Position numbers and translations under genes: made by a program. DNA of 57,643 nucleotides, taken from an uncultured Bacteroidota bacterium (lineage in GTDB: Bacteria; Bacteroidota; Bacteroidia; Chitinophagales; Chitinophagaceae). Location: contig CAISOH010000192.1 in assembly GCA_903887005.1 (NCBI GenBank), forward strand, positions 1 through 57,643, read 5' to 3'. Position 1 is the stretch's first letter. Each line of letters opens with the position of its first letter. Shown here one piece after another: positions 43,509 to 52,155 of the stretch. The notes under the pieces are model-generated. The model made no database searches and had not been told where the DNA came from. It saw nothing but the letters and a program-made list of their open reading frames with translations.

Positions 43509-44453
43509 TTATCTTGCGTGGCTGCTGATATAATTGTTCAGATCGGTTTTGCTGGCGTCAAAATTAAAGACCTGCCCTACTTTAAAATAATTGCCTGGAT
43601 CTGTTGTTTTTGAATAAGCGAATTTCGCGAAATCAAGTTTTGATCCTTCAAAGCCAAATGACTTGCATATTTCCATTACCTGGCCTGTACTCATGCAATT
43701 AGAACTCAGTATCGCTTTAGCTGTAGAGAGTTTAGTATCCTCAAAGCTGGCATTGGTTACAGTTGCTTTTGCCGATCTGAAATCCTGCCCGTTCATGGGG
43801 TAAGTGCATAGTTGCTGTGATGGTTGCTGCTGCGTATTATTATAACCCCCATTATCAGTTGCATTGGTTTGGGAATAACTGGTAGTGGTGGTAGTTGTCT
43901 GTGATACACCGCCATTTACGTTGGGGTCAGAAATATTCACATTCATATTTACACCGCCCATGCCTGTACCAATGGAAATAGATGCGCCGCCATTCATGCC
44001 AGGGTTTGTGGTAGTGGTAACAGTTGTTTGAGTTACCGTGTTTGCAGGCGGTGCAGGCTGGCCATAGTGCATCACATACATATCAGGTGGCGGGTTATAA
44101 TTTACCGGAATCGGCGTTTGACCAAAAACGCGGAGTTTAAGATCGCCATCTTTCGTTTTTTTAATTTTGTAAGTCCATTCCACAAATTGGCCCGTACCTG
44201 CGTCTTTTGTCGGAAGGTTTTTGGAAATTTCCGGTTTGGATGCATCTTCAAAAATAATTTTTCCACTATAAAAATCGTTGGCAAGACCATCAATGCGTAC
44301 GTTTGTTTGCGGCACCGGATTTTGTTTTACACCATTAAGAATAAGGAAAAATTTATCTCCATCTTCCGAAAAAATGGTAATGGCCCCTCCCTGGGCATAA
44401 GTAAATAACGGAGCAATCGCGATAAACAGAAATAACGCAAATTTTAATTTCAT
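43509..44453 (-). CDS. DUF4476-domain secreted protein
   Basis: 314 residues. Signal peptide MKLKFALFLFIAIAPLFTYA. N-terminal beta-rich domain (AITIFSEDGDKFFLILNGVK...VRIDGLANDFYSGKIIFED), a Thr/Asn/Gly-rich low-complexity linker (about 140-215, TVTQTTVTTTTNPGMNGG) and the C-terminal DUF4476 helical domain (DFRSAKATVTNASFEDTKLS, MEICKSFGFEGSKLDFAKFA). The domain architecture is common in Chitinophagaceae; the role is unknown. Confidence 0.85.
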   Translation of the reverse strand: MKLKFALFLFIAIAPLFTYAQGGAITIFSEDGDKFFLILNGVKQNPVPQTNVRIDGLANDFYSGKIIFEDASKPEISKNLPTKDAGTGQFVEWTYKIKKTKDGDLKLRVFGQTPIPVNYNPPPDMYVMHYGQPAPPANTVTQTTVTTTTNPGMNGGASISIGTGMGGVNMNVNISDPNVNGGVSQTTTTTTSYSQTNATDNGGYNNTQQQPSQQLCTYPMNGQDFRSAKATVTNASFEDTKLSTAKAILSSNCMSTGQVMEICKSFGFEGSKLDFAKFAYSKTTDPGNYFKVGQVFNFDASKTDLNNYISSHAR

Positions 44454-44610
44454 AAATGTTTTGTTTTTGTAGTGCGAAAATAATGATTTTTGGGATATAG
44501 TAATTGTGAGATTACCCTATTCTATAGAAATTCATACAAGGCCTAAACTCTTTTTAATATGTATGTCCTGTATTTATAGACTAACTATATACAAACGAGC
44601 TATAAATTCA

Positions 44611-44618
44611 TACTTTTG
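44611..44618 (+). promoter_or_regulatory. -7 box upstream of the B12-binding protein gene
   Basis: TACTTTTG fits TAnnTTTG, 17 nt before the ATG at 44636. No TTG at -33. Confidence 0.45.
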
Positions 44619-44635
44619 CACCCTAATACAAAGTG

Positions 44636-45052
44636 ATGGGCAATGATTTGAAACGTCCGATACGTGTGCTGGTAGCTAAAGTGGGTCTTGACGGGCATGA
44701 CAGGGGCGCAAAAGTAGTGGCTACCGCCCTGCGCGACGCAGGTATGGAAGTTATCTATACCGGGCTGCGGCAAACGCCCGAAATGGTGGTAAACACTGCA
44801 TTGCAGGAAGATGTGGACGCAATAGGCATCAGCATTCTGAGCGGCGCTCACATGACGGTATTCCCTAAGGTGCTGCAACTGATGAAGGAAAAAGGCCTTG
44901 ACGATGTGCTCCTTACTGGCGGCGGCATAATACCTGATGAAGACATGAAGGAACTGAATGAATCGGGTGTGTGCAGATTATTTGCACCCGGTGCGCTTAC
45001 TACTGATATTGCGGATTACATAAAGGGCTGGGTACAGGAACACAGGAGGTAG
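44636..45052 (+). CDS. Cobalamin-binding (B12) subunit of a methylmalonyl/isobutyryl-CoA mutase-type enzyme
   Basis: 138 residues from ATG 44636 ([17 protein letters not shown]); GTG 44633 is an alternative. The B12-binding signature is clear: [20 protein letters not shown] (Asp-x-His-x2-Gly, His being the lower axial cobalt ligand), then [18 protein letters not shown] and [13 protein letters not shown]. It is a stand-alone version, as in the small subunit of split mutases; the large catalytic subunit is not in the window. Enoyl-CoA hydratase lies 140 nt downstream and the cobalamin adenosyltransferase 2 kb away, so it belongs to propionate/branched-chain acyl-CoA metabolism. Confidence 0.92.
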   Translation: MGNDLKRPIRVLVAKVGLDGHDRGAKVVATALRDAGMEVIYTGLRQTPEMVVNTALQEDVDAIGISILSGAHMTVFPKVLQLMKEKGLDDVLLTGGGIIPDEDMKELNESGVCRLFAPGALTTDIADYIKGWVQEHRR

Positions 45053-45113
45053 GAATGTGGGTAATGTGAAGAATGTGGCAATGTGAAATTGAATGTGGAA
45101 ATTAGTAAATAGT
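45053..45113. repeat. AATGTGR degenerate repeats
   Basis: The spacer is made of units such as AATGTGGGT, AATGTGAAG, AATGTGGC, AATGTGAAATTG, AATGTGGAAATT. See also 46998-47100 and 35040-35110. Confidence 0.6.
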
Positions 45114-45195
45114 TGGCAGTTGACAATTGGCAGTTTGCAAAAATATTTTGAAATAAATTAAACAATCAGAAATAAAAACAATCAAATTACACAAA

Positions 45196-45975
45196 ATGTA
45201 TAAGACATTACTTACAGAAACAGACAGGGGCACTTTAGTTATCACTATAAACCGCCCGGACAAGATGAATGCACTGAACAAGGATGTGATAGAGGACCTG
45301 GGCAAGGCGCTGGATGACGTATATCATAACAATGAAATAAAGACAGCCATTATAACCGGGGCCGGTGAAAAGGCTTTTGTGGCAGGCGCCGATATTTCCG
45401 AGTTCGTAGGATTAGGAAAAGAGGGTGGATCTGAGCTTGCAAGGATGGGACAGGCAAATGTGTTTAATAAGATTGAGAATTGTCCGAAACCTATCATTGC
45501 TGCAGTAAACGGGTTTGCCTTAGGCGGTGGCTGCGAGCTGGCAATGGCCTGCCATTTTCGAATTGCAAGTGCAAATGCGAAATTCGGACAGCCGGAAGTG
45601 AACCTGGGCCTTATACCAGGTTATGGCGGAACACAGCGCCTTACGCAATTAGTGGGCAAAGGCAAAGCTATGGAACTGATGATGACCGCCGATATGACGG
45701 GCGCCGAAGAGGCTAAAAGCTTAGGTTTGGTGAATTATGTAGTATCACTGGAAGAGTTATTGCCAAAGGCAAAAGATATTTTACAAAAAATACATACGAA
45801 GGCTCCTTTAGCTATAGAAAGCATCATAGCTTGTGTGAATGATGCAGCCCGGTGCAACCCTGAGGGTTTTGACAATGAAGTAGAACGTTTTGGCGTTTGT
45901 TTCACTACTGAAGACATGAAAGAAGGGACAGGAGCGTTTTTGGAAAAAAGAAAACCATCGTTTAAAGGAAAATAA
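45196..45975 (+). CDS. Enoyl-CoA hydratase/isomerase family protein
   Basis: 259 residues. Crotonase fold with oxyanion-hole motifs AFVAGADISEFVGLG and IAAVNGFALGGGCELAMACH, and the catalytic-Glu regions (GGGCELAMA and GQPEVNLGLIPGYGGTQRL); both Glu residues are present, so hydratase activity is likely. C-terminal helical region normal (CFTTEDMKEGTGAFLEKRKP). Substrate could be crotonyl- or branched enoyl-CoA. It follows the B12-binding subunit. Confidence 0.93.
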   Translation: MYKTLLTETDRGTLVITINRPDKMNALNKDVIEDLGKALDDVYHNNEIKTAIITGAGEKAFVAGADISEFVGLGKEGGSELARMGQANVFNKIENCPKPIIAAVNGFALGGGCELAMACHFRIASANAKFGQPEVNLGLIPGYGGTQRLTQLVGKGKAMELMMTADMTGAEEAKSLGLVNYVVSLEELLPKAKDILQKIHTKAPLAIESIIACVNDAARCNPEGFDNEVERFGVCFTTEDMKEGTGAFLEKRKPSFKGK

Positions 45976-46005
45976 TTTATATCTTCAACCTCAAATTTTC
46001 TGTAC

Positions 46006-46953
46006 ATGCAGGTCATGTTTAACCGTAACTTATTGGTGTTGTGTATGAGTATGGTGTTGTGCTATACAGCAAATGCACAAAACGCTGCGAGAATCTATAT
46101 CGAACCCAATGGATGGTCTATAGGAACTAATGCCGGATTGAGTGATCTTTGGGGAGATGTCGGAACGCAGTCGGCAATAGATCATTATACCAACAGCAAA
46201 TATATTAAGCGTGTGGCTTTCATGGGAGGCATGTTTGGGCGATATACGATACATCCTGCGATGGGTATCAGGATTGGGCTTAATTATGGCTCGTTATATG
46301 CTTCTGATGACTGGAATTATGACCTTGCTTTAGTAGCTCCAAATCAGGGCGCAGACGCATATCAGCGTTACGCACGCGGACAGAATGCAAGAGACTTTAT
46401 TTTTGAAGGATCATTTCTCCTGGAACTTACACCTTTGCGATTCAACCCCGAAAGCAAAGTAGCACACAGGAGAGGCCAGCCATTTATCGGGTTTGGCTTC
46501 GCTTATTTCCATTATACGCCTTACAGCAGGGTAGGTTTAGGGTCATGGGTAAAAACCTATGATCTTAAGCTTGAAGGACAGGGTTTCGGGGCCGGATTTC
46601 CACCCGCTTATTCATTATGGCAGCCGGCGGTACCACTTGTGATAGGATATCGCTGGGACATGGGTCAGCACCTGAATTTAGGCATTGAATTTATGTACAG
46701 GATGACTTTTACCGATTACTTAGATGGTGTAAGCGGCAAGTACATCAGTTACACCGATTTTAAAAACCATTTCACTTCCCAACAGGCTTTAATTGCCTAT
46801 GAGGTAGCTGACAAGGGGTATTTAAAAGGCTTTGAGCAACCAAATGCCGCAGGAAACATGAGAGGCAATCCCGGAAACAATGATTCTTACTCTACTATTA
46901 CCTTAACCTTTTTTTACAAAGTCGTTACCAATACACATGAATGGTGGCACTGA
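46006..46953 (+). CDS. Outer-membrane beta-barrel protein (DUF6089-like)
   Basis: 315 residues from ATG 46006, or 312 from ATG 46015 (MFNRNLLVLCMSMVLCYTANAQ), which gives a cleaner signal peptide. The mature protein begins with PNGWSIGTNAGLSDLWGDVG, then alternating beta strands (GGMFGRYTIHPAMGIRIGLN, PFIGFGFAYFHYTPYSRVGL, GIEFMYRMTFTDYLDGVSG) as in DUF6089 proteins of Bacteroidota, which are small porin-like barrels. The C-terminus (TLTFFYKVVTNTHEWWH) lacks a terminal Phe. Function unknown. Confidence 0.78.
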   Translation: MQVMFNRNLLVLCMSMVLCYTANAQNAARIYIEPNGWSIGTNAGLSDLWGDVGTQSAIDHYTNSKYIKRVAFMGGMFGRYTIHPAMGIRIGLNYGSLYASDDWNYDLALVAPNQGADAYQRYARGQNARDFIFEGSFLLELTPLRFNPESKVAHRRGQPFIGFGFAYFHYTPYSRVGLGSWVKTYDLKLEGQGFGAGFPPAYSLWQPAVPLVIGYRWDMGQHLNLGIEFMYRMTFTDYLDGVSGKYISYTDFKNHFTSQQALIAYEVADKGYLKGFEQPNAAGNMRGNPGNNDSYSTITLTFFYKVVTNTHEWWH

Positions 46954-47100
46954 TTGATTAATGGCTCAATGGCGTAATTGCTTAATGGCTTAATTAAGAA
47001 TGTAAAAATTAATGTGGAAAAATTGTGGTAGTAATGTGAGGATTAATGTAGAGGTAATGTGGGAATGTCGCATTTATCACATTAGTTTCCACATTGTCTC
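46954..47100. repeat. Intergenic spacer of short degenerate repeats
   Basis: 46955-46998 consists of TTAATGGC/TTAATTGC-type units (GATTAATGGCTCAATGGCG, TTGCTTAATGGCTTAATTAAG); 46998-47068 of AATGTGG/AATGTGAGG units; 47075-47100 carries the opposite orientation (CACATTAGTTTCCACATTG). No gene. Confidence 0.6.
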
Positions 47101-47101
47101 A

Positions 47102-47659
47102 TTAAATCCTTGCTGTCCAGGGTATTTCAGGGGCGTTATTAATGTGGCTTAAATAGCGTGCGAGAACAAAAAGAAAATCTGAAAGCCGGTTGAGATATTG
47201 TATTACCAGGGGCGGAATAACTTCCTGGTGTTCCTGCATGAATACACATATACGCTCTGCCCTGCGGCATACACAACGGGCAACATGGCATGTGGATGAC
47301 GAAAGGTTGCCACCCGGCAGGATGAAAGAACGCATTTCAGGAAGGACTTCATTCATCTCATCAATACGTTGCTCCAGCCAGGTCACATCGGCATCATGCA
47401 GATCGGGCAGTTTCATTTTTATATCCTTATCCGGCGCTGTTGCCAATACAGAACCCACGGTAAATAACCGATCCTGTATCTCGCGGAGCCAACTACCGAT
47501 CTGTTCGTTTTGTGCCATGTCATTCACCATTCCTATGTATGAATTCAGCTCGTCCACAGTGCCATAGCTTTCAATGCGTATGTGACTTTTGGGCACACGC
47601 TCACCACCAATCAGGCTGGTACCGCCCTTATCTCCCGTTTTTGTGTATATTTTGAACAT
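47102..47659 (-). CDS. pduO: Cob(I)alamin adenosyltransferase, PduO type
   Basis: 185 residues. Transfers the adenosyl group from ATP to cob(I)alamin, giving the coenzyme for adenosyl-B12 mutases. Motifs: the N-terminal ATP site YTKTGDKGGTSLIGGERV, SYGTVDELNSYIGM, and RSFILPGGNLSSSTCHVARCVCRRAER (a canonical ATP-binding segment with Arg residues). Complete. It lies near the B12-binding mutase subunit, consistent with a functional link. Confidence 0.94.
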   Translation of the reverse strand: MFKIYTKTGDKGGTSLIGGERVPKSHIRIESYGTVDELNSYIGMVNDMAQNEQIGSWLREIQDRLFTVGSVLATAPDKDIKMKLPDLHDADVTWLEQRIDEMNEVLPEMRSFILPGGNLSSSTCHVARCVCRRAERICVFMQEHQEVIPPLVIQYLNRLSDFLFVLARYLSHINNAPEIPWTARI

Positions 47660-47719
47660 AACCCCTGAACCCCTAAAGGGGAACCCAATTTTAAACTACA
47701 TCAATATTATTGTTGGTAA

Positions 47720-48169
47720 TCAAACAAATTTAGCATTAATTATGGCACTAAGGTAAGTTTGCCAGTTACAAATTACACCAAAGTAATTTGTAGATTTTTT
47801 TGGGTGATTTAAATGGTCCAGGACAAACAGAAATGTGGGGAATTTTTTATGTAGGGATTGATAATTAATATTCACGGGCTCCATGCTGGAGTTACGAACA
47901 CTAATTATTTTGATCTCAGTTGGCAAAATACAATAAGCTACAGGTAAATGATGTTTTTCAAATGCTCTGAAAGTACTGTCATTATTGCGCCTGTACTTAT
48001 CCAAAGGATATTTTTCAGGATGTTGGGCCAAAGCACTTGTACATGTAAAAATATCTTTTCTCACTTTTTGTGCATTCTTCAAAGAATCTCTTTTAATATA
48101 ATTGCATGCTTCTCCAAGTTGTTTTAAAGCAATCTTATCCCAATTAACTAATCTTTTGATTAAAACCAT
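47720..48169 (-). CDS. RelE/ParE-type toxin with an unusual C-terminal extension
   Basis: 149 residues. The first about 100 residues are a normal ParE/RelE fold: NWDKIALKQLGEACNYIKRD, LAQHPEKYPLDKYRRNND, FRAFEKHHLPVAYCILPTEI and the closing IISVRNSSMEPVN, where family members stop. Here the frame continues for about 50 residues (...LHKKFPTFLFVLDHLNHPKK...), with no resemblance to a known domain. I infer loss of the original stop codon. Toxins of this class cleave mRNA on the ribosome or poison gyrase. The antitoxin gene upstream overlaps by 10 nt. Confidence 0.8.
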   Translation of the reverse strand: MVLIKRLVNWDKIALKQLGEACNYIKRDSLKNAQKVRKDIFTCTSALAQHPEKYPLDKYRRNNDSTFRAFEKHHLPVAYCILPTEIKIISVRNSSMEPVNINYQSLHKKFPTFLFVLDHLNHPKKSTNYFGVICNWQTYLSAIINAKFV

Positions 48170-48402
48170 GATTCGGCAATTTTTTTAGCTTCATCCTGGG
48201 TATAAAATTCACCTGCTTCCATACGCGCCACAGCTTCATCAAGTTCTTTATTGTATTGCTCAATTGTCAACCGCTGAGGTTGTTTGAGGGTATTCTTCAG
48301 TTTTAAAAAAGACCTTATCACACTCAGAAGTGATTGTTTTTCTTCACTATCCAATTCAGGTAAATGTTTCTTTATCTCTTTATCTATTGACATTGCTGGC
48401 AT
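48160..48402 (-). CDS. Antitoxin of the RelE/ParE pair
   Basis: 80 residues. N-terminal helices (MPAMSIDKEIKKHLPELDSE) then TIEQYNKELDEAVARMEAGE and the C-terminal toxin-binding end FYTQDEAKKIAESWF, the usual tail of Bacteroidota antitoxins partnered with ParE-like toxins (ARxxxGExxxxEEa...). The stop overlaps the toxin start by 10 nt, so the antitoxin is made first. No dyad that I would call an operator is seen in the short upstream gap. Confidence 0.75.
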   Translation of the reverse strand: MPAMSIDKEIKKHLPELDSEEKQSLLSVIRSFLKLKNTLKQPQRLTIEQYNKELDEAVARMEAGEFYTQDEAKKIAESWF

Positions 48403-48442
48403 AGCATCAACTTTTGTATTGTAAAGTTAGGAAATATTTTAT

Positions 48443-50173
48443 CTACTCAACTCCCATTTCATTCAAAACAGGCGTTACAAAATCAGCCAACTCTTTTATG
48501 TACGCTACAGAGAAATCAAATTTTATACCTGCGGTTGCATATAATTCTTTCAGCGTTTTTGTATATCCTAAGCTCAGTGCTTTCATATAGTTATCAATGG
48601 CCTGTTCTTTGTTCTGGCGATATTGACGCCACATAGCTATAGCACCAAGCTGGGCGATGCCATATTCTATATAGTAAAAGGGCACTTCAAACAGATGCAA
48701 TTGTTTCTGCCAGAAGTTCGTACGATATTCTTCAAAACCACTCCAGTCAGTGATACCTGTAGAAAACTCATTCAGAATAATTAACCACTGCGCTTCGCGT
48801 TCTGCGATGGTATGTCCGGGATGTGTGTACAGCCAATGCTGGTATTTATCTATCGTGGCTATCCAGGGCAGCACACTGATTACCCTTTCCATTTCCTCCA
48901 GTTGCGCACGCTTTAATTCCTGAGTGTCGTTAAAAAATACATCCCAGTGCTCCATAGAGAACAGTTCCATGCTCATGCTGGCAAGCTCGGCAATCTCCAT
49001 GGGGTATTCCTTGAATGCTGATAAGGGTAACGGATGCGATAAGAAAGAATGAACTGCGTGGCCACCCTCGTGCATTATAGTTATCACATCGCTCATAGTG
49101 CCCGCAGCATTCATAAATATGAATGGTACACCTGTTTCAGCAAGCGGGCAGTTATAACCTCCCGGCGCTTTTCCCTTTCGGCTATTTAAATCGAGGCGGT
49201 GCATTTGCTGCATTGTCTGCAGGCATCCGCTGAAATAAGGGCCAAGGTCGTTAAATACTTTTTCCGCCTTATCAATCAGTTCTTTGCCGTCAGCGAATGG
49301 ATGTAATGGCTCTACTCCAACGGGTTCCGCATCGCCATCCCACGGGCGCATGGTATCAAGTCCTAATTTCCGCTGCCTGTTTTTCACCAGCATGGCATGT
49401 AACGGTACAATATGTTCCTTCACGGCATCATGAAATGCAAAGCACTCGGCTACCGAATAATCAAACCGTCCCAGTTCGCGGAACTTATAATCCCTGTAAT
49501 TATCAAAACCTGCATTCAGCGCTACTTGTTGCCGGAGTTTTAAAAGTTTATCAAACAGTTCGTTCAGCTTCTCCTTGTCTTCAAGGCGGCGCCTTGCCAC
49601 CTTTGTAAATACGGTTTCCCTGATACTTCTGTCGGGGCTATGCAGAAATTTTGCAGCCTGCTGCAGCGTGTATTCCTTTCCTTCTACTTCTACAGACATG
49701 GCCCCGGATATGACTCCATATTGCTGCGCCAGCAAATTCATTTCCGCCTGTAATTGTACATTCTCTTCACGGTATAGCTTTGCAGCATTGTCCACACTGC
49801 GCAGGTAGGGGAAGTATAAATCAGTATCCAGCTCTTTTGTAAACGGGCAGGCAAGCAATTTTTTATTCAGCTCAAAACCATATGGCTTCATCTTCGGCTC
49901 TATCTCCATACAGAAATAAGTAAATGCGGCTTCATACTCTTTATTGGTAGTATCGCATGTCATGTTTATTTGCCGCCAGCACGCATCCTCACTAATCACC
50001 GCTTCCAGTTCGCTCACATCCTGCAACCATTTTTCAAGTTGTTGTTTGCTGTTCAGCTCTCTTGTTTTGAGTTCTTCAAAATATGGCAGCAAAGCATCCC
50101 AATCCGTTACTTTAAAATCAGCGGGTAAAAATTGTCTTGCTTTTAGTGTTAGTGGTTCAAATGCTTTGTTCAT
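48443..50173 (-). CDS. pepF: M3-family oligoendopeptidase F
   Basis: 576 residues. Zinc metallopeptidase with HExxH motif as MHEGGHAVHSFL and downstream Glu in MEIAELASMSMELFSMEHW. The helical N-terminal half is typical for the family (NMTCDTTNKEYEAAFTYFCM, LRSVDNAAKLYREENVQLQA). Cytoplasmic degradation of oligopeptides of about 7-17 residues. Complete; start ATG 50173. Monocistronic, with a 600-nt intergenic region upstream. Confidence 0.94.
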   Translation of the reverse strand: MNKAFEPLTLKARQFLPADFKVTDWDALLPYFEELKTRELNSKQQLEKWLQDVSELEAVISEDACWRQINMTCDTTNKEYEAAFTYFCMEIEPKMKPYGFELNKKLLACPFTKELDTDLYFPYLRSVDNAAKLYREENVQLQAEMNLLAQQYGVISGAMSVEVEGKEYTLQQAAKFLHSPDRSIRETVFTKVARRRLEDKEKLNELFDKLLKLRQQVALNAGFDNYRDYKFRELGRFDYSVAECFAFHDAVKEHIVPLHAMLVKNRQRKLGLDTMRPWDGDAEPVGVEPLHPFADGKELIDKAEKVFNDLGPYFSGCLQTMQQMHRLDLNSRKGKAPGGYNCPLAETGVPFIFMNAAGTMSDVITIMHEGGHAVHSFLSHPLPLSAFKEYPMEIAELASMSMELFSMEHWDVFFNDTQELKRAQLEEMERVISVLPWIATIDKYQHWLYTHPGHTIAEREAQWLIILNEFSTGITDWSGFEEYRTNFWQKQLHLFEVPFYYIEYGIAQLGAIAMWRQYRQNKEQAIDNYMKALSLGYTKTLKELYATAGIKFDFSVAYIKELADFVTPVLNEMGVE

Positions 50174-50474
50174 AAACCTGGTTTTTCAGGCTGCAATTTA
50201 CGCTTACTATATAAACGGCAGTTGATTTTTGTTTTATTTTAACCAATAATACATAATAATTAATGCCATTCGTTCATAGAAAAGGAATGATATTAAATAT
50301 TATTAATAATTTAACATTTGACAATTTTACTGATTTGATTCAAATTTGGCATTATAAATATCAAATTTCACTGATTTTCAATGAGTAAAACAATTGAAAT
50401 ATTATTTTACATTATATCTATAAAAGTAATTGCCTTAAATGACAATTCCATTTTTTTCATAAGCCTTCAACCGC

Positions 50475-50552
50475 TACATTTGTACCAAGTTGTGAATTTA
50501 ATGGGTTAGTAAGTGAGAGCTGCCGGATTCCTCCAGCGGCTCTTTTTTTTTA
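50475..50552 (+). ncRNA. Candidate short RNA: promoter plus strong terminator hairpin
   Basis: -7 box TACATTTG (50475-50482), then a start near 50489, and a hairpin at 50517-50542 (GAGCTGCCGG/CCAGCGGCTC, with one wobble and one mismatch) followed by nine T (50543-50551): a transcript of about 60 nt. The loop CCGGATTCCTCCA nearly equals that in the typA leader (35245-35258). The 50174-50474 stretch upstream is AT-rich and holds no gene that I can support. Confidence 0.5.
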
Positions 50553-50556
50553 GCTA

Positions 50557-50770
50557 CTACCACCCCAAACCCCTAAAGAGGCTTCCCCTTAATATCTGTT
50601 TTTACATTCCCGGAACGAATTCTTTTTTGTGAAAATTTCTTGAACTTTCATTTTTTGTTTTATCAGTCCCTTTAAGGTTATGGTTGTATATCTTTGTCCG
50701 TAACTAAAAATACTCACTTTAGGGTCGGGGTTTAAGGCTCCCTTTAGGGTCGGGGTTAAGGGTCGGGGTT
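50557..50770. repeat. CCCCTAAAGGGG-type intergenic repeats before radA
   Basis: AACCCCTAAAGAGGCTTCCCC (50569-50589) and, on the other strand, three units of TAGGGTCGGGGTT (50718-50770) belong to a palindromic family also present at 47668-47690 (AACCCCTAAAGGGGAACCC). A -7 box TATCTTTG at 50689-50696 may start the radA transcript. Confidence 0.5.
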
Positions 50771-50771
50771 T

Positions 50772-52148
50772 ATGGCAAAAACAAAAACTGCTTTCTTCTG
50801 TCAGCAATGCGGATATGAAACACCTAAGTGGACAGGCAAGTGCCCATCGTGCGGCGCATGGAACTCCTTTGTGGAAGAAGTAGTGCAGCGTGATGATAAA
50901 ACAAAACCCGATGCACCAGGTTGGGATGAAGACAATAATAAAGAAAGCAGAAAAGCACACAAGCTGGATGAAGTAATACAAACACAGGAAGCACGGATGC
51001 AGGCGCCAGACAGCGAACTGAACCGTGTGCTTGGTGGTGGTATGGTGCCCGGCTCCGTGATATTGATAGCCGGCGACCCGGGCATTGGCAAGTCAACGTT
51101 GTTCTTACAACTGGCATTGCAATGGAAGAACATAACTACCCTGTATGTATCGGGTGAAGAAAGCGCGCAACAAATAAAACTACGCGCCGACCGCATAGGC
51201 ATAAAAAATAACAACTTATACCTGCTCACGGCTACTGATACTGCCACGCTCTTCCAGGAAGTGAAAAAGGTACGGCCACAATTGCTAATTATTGATTCTA
51301 TACAAACCCTGGAGTCTTCCTTTGTGGAGTCTGCGGCTGGAAGTGTATCTCAGGTGCGGGAGTGCGCTGCTGAGTTGCAGCGTTTTGCAAAAGCCACCAA
51401 CATACCTGTCTGCATCATAGGCCATATAACCAAGGACGGCGCCATTGCCGGCCCGAAGGTTTTAGAGCACATGGTGGATACTGTGTTGCAATTTGAAGGC
51501 GACCGGCATTATGCCTACCGGATATTGCGCACGTTGAAAAACCGATTTGGTTCCACATCTGAGTTGGGCATTTATGAAATGGTAATGCAGGGTATGCGCC
51601 CGGTAAGCAATCCATCTGAAATATTATTGTCGCAGCATGATGAGCCATTGAGCGGCATAGCTATAGCCGCAACCATGGAAGCCTCCCGCCCGTTAATGAT
51701 TGAAGTGCAGGCATTAGTGACACAGGCCGTATATGGTACTCCCCAGCGAACCGTCAGCGGCCTCGACCTCCGCAGATTGCAATTACTACTTGCAGTATTA
51801 GAAAAACGCGGCGGGTTTCATTTTGGCGCAAAGGATGTGTTTGTAAATATTGCCGGTGGTTTAAAGATTGAAGACCCCTCGATAGAACTGGCCCTGGTAT
51901 GTTCCCTGCTCTCTTCTTATGAAGACAAAGCCCTGCCCTCTAATATTTGCCTGGTAGGAGAGATAGGCCTGAGCGGAGAGATACGCGCCGTAAACCGCAT
52001 AGACCAGCGAATAGCCGAAGCTGATAAACTGGGTATGGACGTTATCTTCATTCCCAAAGCAAATGCCAAGGGACTACACGCCAATAATTTCAAGATAAAA
52101 ATTAAGACGGTGAATAAAGTAGAGGATGTGTATAAGCTGCTGTTTTGA
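50772..52148 (+). CDS. radA: DNA repair protein RadA
   Basis: 458 residues, usual length. N-terminal C4 zinc finger (Cys10, Cys13, Cys24, Cys27: FFCQQCGYETPKWTGKCPSC), Walker A GDPGIGKST at 101-109, Walker B LLIIDSIQTL, the RadA-specific KNRFG motif (LKNRFGSTSELGIYEM) and the Lon-like C-terminal domain (VFVNIAGGLKIEDPSIELAL, LVGEIGLSGEIRAVNRIDQR). It is a RecA-like branch-migration motor for recombination intermediates and, in transformation, D-loop extension. Start ATG 50772. Confidence 0.97.
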   Translation: MAKTKTAFFCQQCGYETPKWTGKCPSCGAWNSFVEEVVQRDDKTKPDAPGWDEDNNKESRKAHKLDEVIQTQEARMQAPDSELNRVLGGGMVPGSVILIAGDPGIGKSTLFLQLALQWKNITTLYVSGEESAQQIKLRADRIGIKNNNLYLLTATDTATLFQEVKKVRPQLLIIDSIQTLESSFVESAAGSVSQVRECAAELQRFAKATNIPVCIIGHITKDGAIAGPKVLEHMVDTVLQFEGDRHYAYRILRTLKNRFGSTSELGIYEMVMQGMRPVSNPSEILLSQHDEPLSGIAIAATMEASRPLMIEVQALVTQAVYGTPQRTVSGLDLRRLQLLLAVLEKRGGFHFGAKDVFVNIAGGLKIEDPSIELALVCSLLSSYEDKALPSNICLVGEIGLSGEIRAVNRIDQRIAEADKLGMDVIFIPKANAKGLHANNFKIKIKTVNKVEDVYKLLF

Positions 52149-52155
52149 TAAAATA

